Below, piece by piece: positions 9,129 to 19,014 of a DNA stretch of 64,000 nt. The DNA is from an uncultured Pseudomonadota bacterium (GTDB lineage Bacteria; Myxococcota_A; UBA796; SXON01). Position 1 is the stretch's first letter; each line of letters starts with the position of its first letter. The translations under genes and the position numbers were made by a program. The stretch lies in assembly GCA_903875225.1 (NCBI GenBank), contig CAIQVJ010000089.1, forward strand, positions 1 through 64,000, read 5' to 3'. The notes under the pieces were generated by a model. The model was not told the origin of the DNA. It did not search any database and saw only the letters and a list, made by a program, of their open reading frames with translations.

Positions 9129-10550
9129 TCACAGCCCCGCGTTGTGCTCGAGCTTCTTGAAGAAGTCGAGCTCGCTGCGCAGATCGTCGTCATCCAGCGC
9201 GGCCGCCTCGGCGGTCAGGCGGGCGTCTGTCTCGGCGGCGTGCTCGGCCGCCCGACGCACGTTGTGCTCCTTGTAGGCCTGGCAGATCTCGATCGCGGTC
9301 AGGCCCTCGTTCACGAGCGCCGCCGCCTTGCGGGTGCCCGCCTGCGCGAACGCGTCCTCCTGGTAGCCGCCTGCTGCGTCGCCGAGATCCGCGCTGACCT
9401 CCTGCGTGCGCACGTCCCCATCCACGGTCTCGAACGAGAGGCTGCCCTCTGCCACCCGGAGGTCGCTCGGGTCGGCCCCGCCGGCCTGGAGCTGCAGCAC
9501 CGAGGCGCCGTGACCGGAGGAGAGGAACAGGGTGGAGACGTGCATCGAGACCACGGCCCCGGACCCGTCGCTGGAATTGCCCGCCCCCTGTACGTTGTAG
9601 GCGGCCTCCATCGGCGACCGGGTCTGAAGCTCCACGAACAGGTCGTAGGCCACCGGTGTGACGAGGAACCCGAACCCTTCGGTGAACACCTGCTCGACCT
9701 CGGTGTTGGTCGCCAGGTACTTCCAGTTCCCGCCGCGCAGGTCGCCGATGGAGTACGCGAGGCCGGAGCTGAATCCGTCGCCGATCCCGAACATCGTGAG
9801 CCCGATCCCCTCGTTGGCGCCGTCCTCGATGATCTGCCGGAAGGACCCGATGCTCGTCGCCCCGGTGTTGGGTTGTTCGTCGGTGAACAGCATGACGCGG
9901 GAGTTGCGGTTGCCCTCGGACATCTGCTGCATCTGCTGCGCCGTCACGTAGGCGAGGGTGAGCCCCGCCTCCATGTTGGTCGAGCCCGCGGAGCGCAGGC
10001 TGTCGATCGCGTCGTCGATCGCGCCCCGCTGCGAGCCCGAGACCGGGGGCAGGAGCACCGCCGTGTCGGAACCGTACACGACGATCGCGAGGGTGTCGTT
10101 ACCGGTGAGTTGGTCCGCCATCACCCGGAGGGCGCGCTGGATCGGCGCGATCTCCTCCGCCATCGAGCCCGAGACGTCGATCACGACCGTGAATTCACTG
10201 TCGGGCCGCACCCAGGTCTCCGGATCGATGTTGGAGTCGTAGCCCACCTGCACCAGCACCGAACTCTGTTCCGCCGCGTCGATCCAGCCTGTACCTGCGG
10301 CGAGATCCACGCATACGGTCTGCTCGCACGCATCGCCCTCGATCGGCATGTCGTGGTCGTTCAGGATGCCCTCGACGGTGATGTCGGCGGGGTCGGGAAC
10401 TTCGCCGCCCTGGACGGCGTCGCGGGCATTGTCGATGCCCTGCTGGCCGCCGGGGGCGAGCCCATAGTCCATGCTCCCGGACATCTTGGCGGACGAACAA
10501 CCGGACAGCGCGAGCGCGGAGAGGGCGAAGAGAGGGAAGCGAAGGGACAT
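9129..10550 (-). CDS. von Willebrand factor A domain lipoprotein
   Basis: Lipobox SALALSGC; MIDAS-like DVSGSM plus downstream VWA strands (TLAIVVYGSDTAVLLPPV). Confidence 0.85.
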   Translation of the reverse strand: MSLRFPLFALSALALSGCSSAKMSGSMDYGLAPGGQQGIDNARDAVQGGEVPDPADITVEGILNDHDMPIEGDACEQTVCVDLAAGTGWIDAAEQSSVLVQVGYDSNIDPETWVRPDSEFTVVIDVSGSMAEEIAPIQRALRVMADQLTGNDTLAIVVYGSDTAVLLPPVSGSQRGAIDDAIDSLRSAGSTNMEAGLTLAYVTAQQMQQMSEGNRNSRVMLFTDEQPNTGATSIGSFRQIIEDGANEGIGLTMFGIGDGFSSGLAYSIGDLRGGNWKYLATNTEVEQVFTEGFGFLVTPVAYDLFVELQTRSPMEAAYNVQGAGNSSDGSGAVVSMHVSTLFLSSGHGASVLQLQAGGADPSDLRVAEGSLSFETVDGDVRTQEVSADLGDAAGGYQEDAFAQAGTRKAAALVNEGLTAIEICQAYKEHNVRRAAEHAAETDARLTAEAAALDDDDLRSELDFFKKLEHNAGL

Positions 10551-10736
10551 CGGAGCTCCAGGGGGATGCCAACAGCAGAAAGCAAGGCCCGTGCCATGAG
10601 AGATACTCGGCGATTGAAGTGGATCCTCCGTGATCATCGAGGCCCCAGGCGCGACATCGGTGTCGGACGTCCGGCGTGCCGTGCCACCCGCCGAATTGTG
10701 GACGGCTGCGGCCCATGTGCGTGTTAGGAAGGGCAC

Positions 10737-11789
10737 ATGAAACCCACCCGTCGCAGTCTCCTCCAGCTCCTCGCCGCCTCCCTCGTGTTCGTCCCGTTCG
10801 ACGACGCGTTTGCCCTCGCTCCCACGATCGGCGGGAGCGGCACCGGCAGCGCCACGAAGCGCGGCTACATGACGTTCGTCATCAACGTTCACGAGTGGGG
10901 CCACGTGGACGGCAGCGCCGCCATCCTGGACAAGCTCTGCGCGCTGTACACGCGGAACGGCGTGAAGGGTGAATTCTACGTCACCGCTCCGATGGCCGAG
11001 CGCCTGTCCAACAAGTACCCGGACACGGTCACCTCCATGAAGCGCCATGGAATCAGCTACCACGTGCGCCCGCCGCACCCGCTCTACTCCGGGTTCGACA
11101 CCGAGCTCAAGGCGCTGTCGGGGGACGCCCTCACGGCCATGATCACCGACTACGAGACCTATGGGCAGAACCTCACCACCGGCGCGCTCGACAAGTCCCG
11201 GAGCGGGGGCTACAAGCGCGTGAAGGAGGTGTTCGGCAGGGCGCCCTGTGCTGTGAGCGCCCAGAACGACAACACCAAGATCCTCACCGCGGCGGCGGCG
11301 GTGTACAAGTCGATGGGCGCAAAGATGCTCGTCGCCTTCCACGAGGGAGAGAGCGACCCCGACAACCCGCTCGTGAACAAGTACAACCTGCTCGCGCGGC
11401 CCAGCCACCTGAAGATGACGCACTCGACGGGCGACGAATTCTGGTGGAACACCGTGGCCGCGGGCAAGGGCGGGGACCCGACCGACCATCTCAAGTCCCA
11501 GTTGGACGCGTGGCAGCACTCCAAGCTCCCGTACGCCGTGGCGATCGTGCACGAGAACAACTTCTACCGGTACGGCCCCGAGAGTTGGACCAGCATCTAC
11601 TACAAGGAGAAGGAAAAGACGAACGTCCAGCCGGCGCCGTACAACCTCGACGCCGAGGAGTGGGGCAAGGCGCGCGGGGACGACCAGCAGAAGTTGATCT
11701 GGGCCGCATACAAGCAGCTGGTGGAGTACTGCGCTGAGAACCTCAACGTCGTCACGTCCGAAGACATCGTGAAGCAGGCGTCCGGCTGA
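10737..11789 (+). CDS. Tat-exported polysaccharide-deacetylase-like protein
   Basis: MKPTRRSLLQLLAASLVF N-terminus with RR; FVINVHEWGHVDGSA...GVKGEFYVTAPMAERLSNKYPD...ISYHVRPPHPLY resembles a NodB-fold protein. Confidence 0.55.
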   Translation: MKPTRRSLLQLLAASLVFVPFDDAFALAPTIGGSGTGSATKRGYMTFVINVHEWGHVDGSAAILDKLCALYTRNGVKGEFYVTAPMAERLSNKYPDTVTSMKRHGISYHVRPPHPLYSGFDTELKALSGDALTAMITDYETYGQNLTTGALDKSRSGGYKRVKEVFGRAPCAVSAQNDNTKILTAAAAVYKSMGAKMLVAFHEGESDPDNPLVNKYNLLARPSHLKMTHSTGDEFWWNTVAAGKGGDPTDHLKSQLDAWQHSKLPYAVAIVHENNFYRYGPESWTSIYYKEKEKTNVQPAPYNLDAEEWGKARGDDQQKLIWAAYKQLVEYCAENLNVVTSEDIVKQASG

Positions 11790-11829
11790 TCCTGGCACTG
11801 ACGGGCGAGGGTTCGGCTATGCTCATCTG

Positions 11830-13161
11830 GTGACCCTGGTCCTGCTCCTCGCCTGTGTCCGCAGCCCCGGTGACTCCGGGGATGTGGTCACGCCCACCCC
11901 GCTCGACGGTCGCCTCCTGGTGAGCGACCTGCGCGGGAACCAGTGGTTCACGGCCGATCCGAACACCGGCGAGGTGGAGGATTCGTTCCTGCTCTCGACG
12001 CTCGAGCCCGAGGTCTGCACCGGGGAGGAGAACGAGCGCTACTGTCTCCTGTTCCAGTCGCGGGAACACATCGCGCTCGATGGCTCCGACGAGATCCTGT
12101 TCACCTACAGCGCGCTCGACGTCTCCGACGGCGACGACGACAGCAAGACCGACCTCATCGCGCGCGTCTATTCGGTCGACCGGGCCACCCACGAGCCGCG
12201 CTGGCACATCGACGCCCTCGACTTCTCGCACCTCACCAACGGCTCCGACTATTGCCCCTTCGACCCGGGCGACCCCTGCCACCCCTCCGAGGCGATGGAG
12301 ACCCGGGACTACTGGGCCTGCTCCCTGCACATGACGCACGACATGGTGGTGACCGCAGAGGACGAGAGCTCGGTCTCGATGTGGCTGGTCGACTCGAGGA
12401 ACAGCCGGATGCTCCACGTCACCAGCCCCCGCGACGGCACCTGTGCGGTCGTGGACACGGTGCTCGACGACCACGTCGAGGATTGGGACATCTACAACTC
12501 CAACAACAGCATGCAGCTCTGGCAGGACGGCGACGACGAGAACCTGCTCATGAGCGTGAAGAACAGCTTTCCCGACGACCAGACGGGGGAGAGCCAGTTC
12601 GGCGGGCCCGGCCGCGGCAAGATCATCCTCTGGCGCCGCAACACGGCCACCGGCAGCCCCTGGGCCCAGGTCTGGGAGTTCCCCCCCGTCTCCGAGACCG
12701 AGGAGAGCTTCCTCGACGATCCGCACGGCGTCGACACGATCGTCGACGATTCAGGCCACCGCTACGCCTTGTTCGCCCACTCGCTCGGCCACTCCGACGG
12801 GCCCGACTACGGAGAAGGCACCGGGGGCTCCATCGGGGTCGTGCGAATCGACGACGACGCCCCCGTGTACGTGTTCGACGTCCTGCTCCCCGGCGCCGAC
12901 GTGCTCCAATTCCCACGGGACGTCACGCCGCTGCCCGACGGCAGTTGGCTCTTCACCGACTCCGGCTGCCTCGGTGACGGCTGCGCGTACGAGACCGCCG
13001 ACTGGATCGTGCGCCTCCCCGAATTCCAGCCCTCCGAGGGTTTCAGCGGCGCGTGGCGTCCCGACCACGGACAGCAGCAGTTCGTGGAGGCCGAGGTGTT
13101 GCGCGGCCCGATGTTCCAGCCCGCCAACCTCCTGTTCAGCAGCGCCTACATCGGTGGCTGA
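11830..13161 (+). CDS. Exported lipoprotein, probable beta-propeller
   Basis: MTLVLLLAC lipobox; repeated blade-like W/Y and DG motifs. Confidence 0.6.
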   Translation: MTLVLLLACVRSPGDSGDVVTPTPLDGRLLVSDLRGNQWFTADPNTGEVEDSFLLSTLEPEVCTGEENERYCLLFQSREHIALDGSDEILFTYSALDVSDGDDDSKTDLIARVYSVDRATHEPRWHIDALDFSHLTNGSDYCPFDPGDPCHPSEAMETRDYWACSLHMTHDMVVTAEDESSVSMWLVDSRNSRMLHVTSPRDGTCAVVDTVLDDHVEDWDIYNSNNSMQLWQDGDDENLLMSVKNSFPDDQTGESQFGGPGRGKIILWRRNTATGSPWAQVWEFPPVSETEESFLDDPHGVDTIVDDSGHRYALFAHSLGHSDGPDYGEGTGGSIGVVRIDDDAPVYVFDVLLPGADVLQFPRDVTPLPDGSWLFTDSGCLGDGCAYETADWIVRLPEFQPSEGFSGAWRPDHGQQQFVEAEVLRGPMFQPANLLFSSAYIGG

Positions 13162-15337
13162 GCTCCTGCTGCTCTGGTTGGTCCCTCCTGCCGAGGCACA
13201 CTTTCCCCACCTGAGCGTGCTCGCGGCCGCCGCGGTGTCGGGCGTCCCGTACGCCCTCGTGCAGACGGACAGCGATGTTCAACCCCGCATCCTGCTCCGG
13301 CTCGACGGGGGTTTCTGGGAGCCGGACGCGTTGCCTGCGGGGCTCGGTGAGCCGGTGGGCATGGTCGCGCGGGAGGGGGAGCTGCTCATCCTGGATGACG
13401 CCGACGTGCTGTGGTCCCGCCCCCAGGACGGCGCCTGGGACAGCATCACGCTGGACGTGGGGACGCCGAGGGGGCTGGCGTCGTCCGGAGCGGCCGTGTG
13501 GGTGTGCGGGTCCGAGCAGGTGGTCTCGGTGACCGAGGACGGAGACGCCGAGCCGGTGGCGCTGGGCGGCGCCGCCCGGGTGACGGCCATGGGGGATCTG
13601 GTGGCGTGGGCCGATGGCGACGTGGTCACGATCGATGGGGACGGAGAGGCGCAGGCGCCCCATGGGGAGGTGACGTCGTTGACGACCGACGGAGCCACCG
13701 TGTGGGCAGGGCACGCGAACGGCGTGGATCGGCTGGACGCGGGGGCCTGGACGCCGTGCGGCGCACTGCCCGCGGACGACGTCACGGCGCCGTTCGCCCT
13801 GGAGGTGGACATGCTCTCGCCGGGGAACACGCTGGTCGCGGGCACCGGCCAGGACCTGTACCTGTCGACGGATGCCTGTGCTTCGTGGGCGCGCGTGCAG
13901 ACGGACGGCCCGGTGAGCTATGGCGAGGAGTCCCAGCCCAAGAACGCGTCGGACCGCTGGAGGGCCGTGACCGCCGCGGACGAAGGGATCCGCGCCTACG
14001 GCTGGTCCGGCGTGTGGAACATCGCCCCAGCGGCGGTGCCCGTGGCGACGCGTGAGGCGCTGCTCGGGATGACCACCGCGCACACGATCGCGCCGCTCTC
14101 GTCGGTCGGGAAGCACGGTCCCGCAGTACTGGTGGGCATGTACGGCGACGGCGACGCGCGGCTCGACGACGAGTGGGAATGGCTCGACTTCCCGGACGCG
14201 ACGATCCCGCAGTACTTCGTACGGTCGGCGGCCACGGATGGTGACGAGGCGTTGATCACCTTCGACAACGGCCTGCTCCACGTCGAGTCCGACACCGTCC
14301 GCTCCGTTTCGTCGGGCCTCGGCTGGCCCGCGAGCGTCGCGTACACCGGCACGCGCTGGTGGGTCGCGGACCGGGTGCCCGCCGAGGGCGCCGGCGCCTG
14401 GTCCACCGACGGTGTCACGTTCACCGCGTCCGACACCCTCACGACTGCGGCCGAGGGCGCCGAGCGGCTGAGCCTGCGCGCGGTGCCCCTGGCGTCGGGT
14501 CCGGCGCTGTTCGCGTTGCTCAAGCCGTCGGGGCTCCTCCTCTCCGACGATGACGGCGACACATGGGTCCGGGTCTCGGAGCTCACCGTGACCGACATCA
14601 CATGCGATCCCGACGGCATCCGGCTCATCGCCGCGACCTCCGACGGGCTCGCGACCAGCGACGATCGGGGTCGGACGTTCACGCTGCGTCTCGCCACTCC
14701 CGGGGTCACCGCCGTGAGCGCGGGCACCCACACGGTCTACGCGGGCGACCGTGCAGGCCAGGTGTGGCGCTCCATCGACTCCGGGCTGTTGTGGGCCGCG
14801 GACGGTCGCCCCCAACCCGGCGGGGTCTTCGCGCTCGCGACGCTCGACGACGAGGTGCTGCTCGCCACCGCGGGAGGCCTGCTCCGCGGGGACACCTACA
14901 CCCCCGTGGCGCTCCCGCAGCGCTACTCGCTCACCCCCGGGCTCGTCGGGTGCTCCAGCGCGAGCGGGGCCGAATGCGCGATCCAGGACCAGGGCGACTA
15001 CTGGATCCTCGCGGCGGGTGACACGCTGTCGTTCCGCTCCACGGGCGCGGTCCTCGCCATCGACGCCGACAGGGCCGCGTTCACGGTCGAGGTGGACGGT
15101 GTGGCCTCCGGCACCGTCGACCCCCGACACCCGATCGTCCTGCCAGACAGCGGCTGGCACCAGTTCGCGCTGCGGGCCGAGGGCGACTCCGACGTGCGCT
15201 TCATCGAGCTGCTGCCCGCCGTCCCGCACGCGTGCGGGTGCGCCTCCACCGGCGGGGTGAGCCCGGGGATCGGCTGGGTGCTCGGGTTGCTCTACGCCAC
15301 CCGGCTCCGGCGCCGGGTTAGCGCGGTGCGATGCTGA
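13154..15337 (+). CDS. Secreted BNR/propeller-type protein with MYXO-CTERM-like tail
   Basis: GTG at 13154 (VAELLLLWLVPPAEA); SxDxGxTW-like repeats (LSDDDGDTWVRV, TSDDRGRTFTLRL, SIDSGLLW); C-terminal CGCASTGG...GWVLGLLYATRLRRR. Confidence 0.7.
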   Translation: MAELLLLWLVPPAEAHFPHLSVLAAAAVSGVPYALVQTDSDVQPRILLRLDGGFWEPDALPAGLGEPVGMVAREGELLILDDADVLWSRPQDGAWDSITLDVGTPRGLASSGAAVWVCGSEQVVSVTEDGDAEPVALGGAARVTAMGDLVAWADGDVVTIDGDGEAQAPHGEVTSLTTDGATVWAGHANGVDRLDAGAWTPCGALPADDVTAPFALEVDMLSPGNTLVAGTGQDLYLSTDACASWARVQTDGPVSYGEESQPKNASDRWRAVTAADEGIRAYGWSGVWNIAPAAVPVATREALLGMTTAHTIAPLSSVGKHGPAVLVGMYGDGDARLDDEWEWLDFPDATIPQYFVRSAATDGDEALITFDNGLLHVESDTVRSVSSGLGWPASVAYTGTRWWVADRVPAEGAGAWSTDGVTFTASDTLTTAAEGAERLSLRAVPLASGPALFALLKPSGLLLSDDDGDTWVRVSELTVTDITCDPDGIRLIAATSDGLATSDDRGRTFTLRLATPGVTAVSAGTHTVYAGDRAGQVWRSIDSGLLWAADGRPQPGGVFALATLDDEVLLATAGGLLRGDTYTPVALPQRYSLTPGLVGCSSASGAECAIQDQGDYWILAAGDTLSFRSTGAVLAIDADRAAFTVEVDGVASGTVDPRHPIVLPDSGWHQFALRAEGDSDVRFIELLPAVPHACGCASTGGVSPGIGWVLGLLYATRLRRRVSAVRC

Positions 15338-16692
15338 TCGTCGTCACCCTCGCGCTCGCGGGCACCGACGCCCGCTTGATGCCGTTCGGCGCGGACGATC
15401 GGGGAACCGATGCGAACCGCCCGACGATCCTGTTCGCACATGGGGCGTGGTACCGCTACACGTGCGGCGATGGCGGGATCTCCGTGCAGACCTCCGGAGA
15501 CGGCATCGAATGGTCGGTGCCCTCCCTGGCGCTCGCGGGCGATGTGTGCGAGCCCTCGGTGCTGGCGCTGGGGAGCGGCGAGTACACCTGGCTGATGGCG
15601 TACTCCTACCCGGACGCCGACACGGGGAGCTGGATCGGGGTGGCGGGCTCCACCGACGGTCTCACCTTCACGACCATCCCCGACGACCACCCCACCTGCT
15701 ACGGGGCGTGCGGCGCGCCCACGCTGCTTCACGTGGGGCAGTACTTCATCCTCGATCACACCGAGCACACCGCGGACTTCGACGGGATGCGGGTGCACCA
15801 CTCGACCGACGGCGGGATGTCGTGGTCCTCGGGGCTCACGCACACCCTGCCCGATGGCGCCGACGATCCGGACATCATCTACACCCCGTCGACCTGGTAC
15901 CTCGTCTCGAAGGACCCGCGCTCGGACGTGGTGCACGTGTGGTCTGCGCCCGAGATCGAGGGCGACAAGACCGCGGTGGGCGTGATGACCGGGGTGGGCC
16001 AGCCCGCGTTCTACCGCTCCGAGGGCGGCTCGGGCCTCGGAGCGGAGCCCCGCACGCTCTGGGTGACGGACGGGGCCACGCGCGCACGGATGGCCATCGT
16101 CGACGCGGAGGACGGCGCGCCCGCGCCCGACGCCTCGTGCACCTTCGGCGAGGTGGCGGGAGCCACGCCCGCAGTCACCGACGGTCCGGTGAACGACGGC
16201 GCGCTCACCTGGGCCCTGCCCGGCCCGGACACGTGCGTCGTCCAGTTTCCGATGGCGGGAGCTGATTTTTCCTCCGTCACCGGCGTCCAGGCGAAGTGGG
16301 AGGGGGCGACGAGCGTGGAGGTGCTGTTGGACTCGGAGTCGCTCGGCGTGCTCGGCGAAACGGGGGAGCTCCCCGTGAGCGGGATCGGCGTGGTGGAGAC
16401 GGCGTCGATCCGGGTAACGACCAGGGTGCCTTCGACGTTTTCGCTCTACCTGCTCGCCCCCGTGGGGGAGGGGAGCTTTCCCGGCATCGATGGGCAGCCG
16501 GACTCCGACTCGGGCGCCGAGACCGGGGTTCAGGACGATCCGGGGACCGCGCGACGTTGCGGGTGTGCCGCGGGCTCGTCGGACCCGGATGGCGCCGTGA
16601 TGATCGGCACCCTCGGGCTGATCACGCTCTGTCGCCGGGGGCGCGGCGCATCGAGGCAGCGCCCGGACGGCGCCGACGGGTCGGCCGGGTGA
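15331..16692 (+). CDS. Secreted sialidase/five-bladed propeller-like protein with MYXO-CTERM-like tail
   Basis: Signal MLIVVTLALAGTDA; STDGGMSWSSG; tail RRCGCAAGSSDPDGAVMIGTLGLITLCRRGR. Confidence 0.65.
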   Translation: MLIVVTLALAGTDARLMPFGADDRGTDANRPTILFAHGAWYRYTCGDGGISVQTSGDGIEWSVPSLALAGDVCEPSVLALGSGEYTWLMAYSYPDADTGSWIGVAGSTDGLTFTTIPDDHPTCYGACGAPTLLHVGQYFILDHTEHTADFDGMRVHHSTDGGMSWSSGLTHTLPDGADDPDIIYTPSTWYLVSKDPRSDVVHVWSAPEIEGDKTAVGVMTGVGQPAFYRSEGGSGLGAEPRTLWVTDGATRARMAIVDAEDGAPAPDASCTFGEVAGATPAVTDGPVNDGALTWALPGPDTCVVQFPMAGADFSSVTGVQAKWEGATSVEVLLDSESLGVLGETGELPVSGIGVVETASIRVTTRVPSTFSLYLLAPVGEGSFPGIDGQPDSDSGAETGVQDDPGTARRCGCAAGSSDPDGAVMIGTLGLITLCRRGRGASRQRPDGADGSAG

Positions 16693-16760
16693 GGGCGCCC
16701 GAGGGCACCGCGGCTTAGGGGCGCCGAGCCCGCGATCCTGCGGCGATCGTTGGAGAGCAT

Positions 16761-17324
16761 GTGGACCCCGGCGCGATGGCACCCCGAACCCTCCTGTGGA
16801 ACATCGCAAAGGCGCTGGGCGTCGTGTTTCTCGCCGTGGTGCTCATCGGCGTGTTCTTCCGGGAGCCCATGGAGTCGGCGGCCTCGGTGTTCGTGACCCG
16901 GTTCGGGCTCGCCGGTGTGTTCATCGCCGCGTTGATGCTCGACGCGCTGCCCGGGTTGGGATCGCAGCCCATCGTGATCCTGGCCTGCGCGGGGGGGCTC
17001 CCCGGGTGGGCCGTCTGGTTGGCCGCGGGCATGGGCTCGTGGCTCTCGGGCTCGATGGGCTGGGCCGTGGGCCTCGGACTGGCGCGGTGGCCCTGGTTTC
17101 GCGGTTGGATCACGCGTGTGGGCCTGGAGGCGGGGCTGCTCAAGTACCAGCGTCGCGCGGTGTTCCTCGCAGCGCTGGCGCCGTTTCCGTACGGGCTGGT
17201 GACGATGGCTGCGGGTGCCGCAGGGATCCCCTGGCAGGAGGTCGGGCTCGGCGCCACGGGTCGGTTCGTCAAGGTGGGATTGAACGTGGCGATCGTCGCG
17301 ATGGGGTGGGGCGCCACGGCCTGA
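16761..17324 (+). CDS. VTT/DedA-like integral membrane protein
   Basis: Multiple TM segments with LDALPGLGSQPIVILACAGGLPGW and AALAPFPYGLVTMAAGAAGIPWQEV. Confidence 0.55.
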   Translation: MDPGAMAPRTLLWNIAKALGVVFLAVVLIGVFFREPMESAASVFVTRFGLAGVFIAALMLDALPGLGSQPIVILACAGGLPGWAVWLAAGMGSWLSGSMGWAVGLGLARWPWFRGWITRVGLEAGLLKYQRRAVFLAALAPFPYGLVTMAAGAAGIPWQEVGLGATGRFVKVGLNVAIVAMGWGATA

Positions 17325-17336
17325 GGCCCGTCGTGG

Positions 17337-18254
17337 TCAGTTCTCCCAACGCATCGCGACAAAGGTATACGGGGGCCAGGTGTCGTGGAACCGCGACTCC
17401 ACCCAGGCCTGGCAGCCCAGCGCGACCGTCGGCACAGCGGGGCCGGCGGTGGGCTTCCAGAGCATCATCGCCCCCAGGCGGATGTTGCGATCCGCGGTGA
17501 GCGCGTTGGACGTCCAGTTCAACGCCGGTCCGACCCACAACTTGCGGCTGGTCGCGCTCTCTGCGTCGATGACGTCTGCGAACAGGTAGACCGTCCGCCG
17601 AATCACCCAACCGTGGGCGGGCGCATTGATCTGGTCTGTTGGATCCCAATACAGCGTAAGGTCGCGTCGATAGCCATAGAGGTCGTTCCGGACGACCGTG
17701 AGCTCTGCGATGCCGATGACCGGACCGGCCTTGAACTTGAGCCGCGTATCCGCGAACGCCTGGATCCCGCCTGCGCCCTCGCGGTCTCCGCTCGCGATGG
17801 CCTGACGCTTCCAGTCCCTGGTCGCGATGGTGTCGGCGTCCACGGGGAGGATCGCCGTGAACGCGCCGATGTACCACACGCCGTAGGCGCCGACCGAGAG
17901 GTCCCAGACGGCAACCGGAGAGAACCGCAGGACCGGCCCCGCGCGCACGAAGGCGGGCGTGAGCTCGGTGTGCACCACGCCCGAGATGAAATTGTCGGCG
18001 GTGAGGGCGTGCCCGATCCCCGCACCCGCGGCCTCACGGTAGAGCGGCAAGCGCCACTCGGGCTCGAAGATCGCCTGGACGCCCTCAGGAAAGGCGGCGC
18101 CCGCGAACTGCTCCATGTGGTGGAAGCCCGAGGACGGGGGGGTGTGAGCTGCGGGGGCATCCGCCGGCTGGCCGGCGAAGCAGAACGCGACCAGGAGCAA
18201 CAAGCGATCAGAGCCCGAGGTCGGCGATGGCGGTGTCGGTGTCGGTGAAAACAC
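17337..18254 (-). CDS. Putative outer-membrane protein
   Basis: Signal-like RLLLLVAFCFAGQPADA; alternating strands, C-terminal aromatic YTFVAMRWEN; start uncertain. Confidence 0.5.
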   Translation of the reverse strand: MFSPTPTPPSPTSGSDRLLLLVAFCFAGQPADAPAAHTPPSSGFHHMEQFAGAAFPEGVQAIFEPEWRLPLYREAAGAGIGHALTADNFISGVVHTELTPAFVRAGPVLRFSPVAVWDLSVGAYGVWYIGAFTAILPVDADTIATRDWKRQAIASGDREGAGGIQAFADTRLKFKAGPVIGIAELTVVRNDLYGYRRDLTLYWDPTDQINAPAHGWVIRRTVYLFADVIDAESATSRKLWVGPALNWTSNALTADRNIRLGAMMLWKPTAGPAVPTVALGCQAWVESRFHDTWPPYTFVAMRWEN

Positions 18255-19014
18255 CGTGGAGGCCGGAGATCAACTGGTCCTCCAGGAACTTCTCCGACAC
18301 CAGGCCGTCGATGGAGAGCACCATCTCGGTCCACAGCGCCTGGCTGCGGTGCACCGTGCCCTCCGGCGAGTCCATGAACACATCGAGCGTGTAGGACTGG
18401 ATCAGGCCGTTGCTGCCGGCGTCGTCCCAACCCTCCTCCTCGATCCAGCCGCGGCTGACGACAGCGTCCCTTTCGGTACCGTCCGAGTCCAGGAACGCGA
18501 CCCGCTGATAATCCTTGAAGTAGAAGTACGGGATCGTGACGTCGAACGCCGCGGTCTTGACCATGTCGTTCTCGGTCACCAGCCTGTCGCACGAGCCGTC
18601 CGCGAAACAGTCCTCGCCCTCGATGAACGTGCGATCGAACCTGGAGTAGTCGTTCGGGTTCACCACGGTCTGGTCGGGCAGCATGATGAAGTCGACGTGC
18701 TGCTGCAGGGTCGCCGTGCTCTGGGCGTCGGCGAGCCCGCCCATGGTGTCGGCCAGGGAGGTGCCGGACGGGGTCACGATGTCGACGACGCCGCTCGCCG
18801 GCATCGACGGGAGGATGTAGCCGTCGTCGATCGTGCTGCGGCTGTCCAGCCAGATCGCGAGGGAGCCCAGGTCGACGGACAGTTCGTCCGGGTTGTCCTG
18901 GTCGGCGAACATCTGCGGCGCCAGCGTGATCAGGTCCAGCGGGGCCGTCACGGAGTGGATACATCCGAGGAGTAATGGGGGGAACGCGAACACAAGTATG
19001 GAAGCACGCATCAT
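18208..19014 (-). CDS. Hypothetical lipoprotein
   Basis: MMRASILVFAFPPLLLGC lipobox; ATGATGA coupling to the upstream gene. Confidence 0.65.
   Translation of the reverse strand: MMRASILVFAFPPLLLGCIHSVTAPLDLITLAPQMFADQDNPDELSVDLGSLAIWLDSRSTIDDGYILPSMPASGVVDIVTPSGTSLADTMGGLADAQSTATLQQHVDFIMLPDQTVVNPNDYSRFDRTFIEGEDCFADGSCDRLVTENDMVKTAAFDVTIPYFYFKDYQRVAFLDSDGTERDAVVSRGWIEEEGWDDAGSNGLIQSYTLDVFMDSPEGTVHRSQALWTEMVLSIDGLVSEKFLEDQLISGLHGVFTDTDTAIADLGL

Noticed and set aside
7711-10550. CreD-like plus VWA genes as a defence or ternary system
   Set aside because: No nuclease, ATPase or sensor partners; they look like ordinary envelope proteins.
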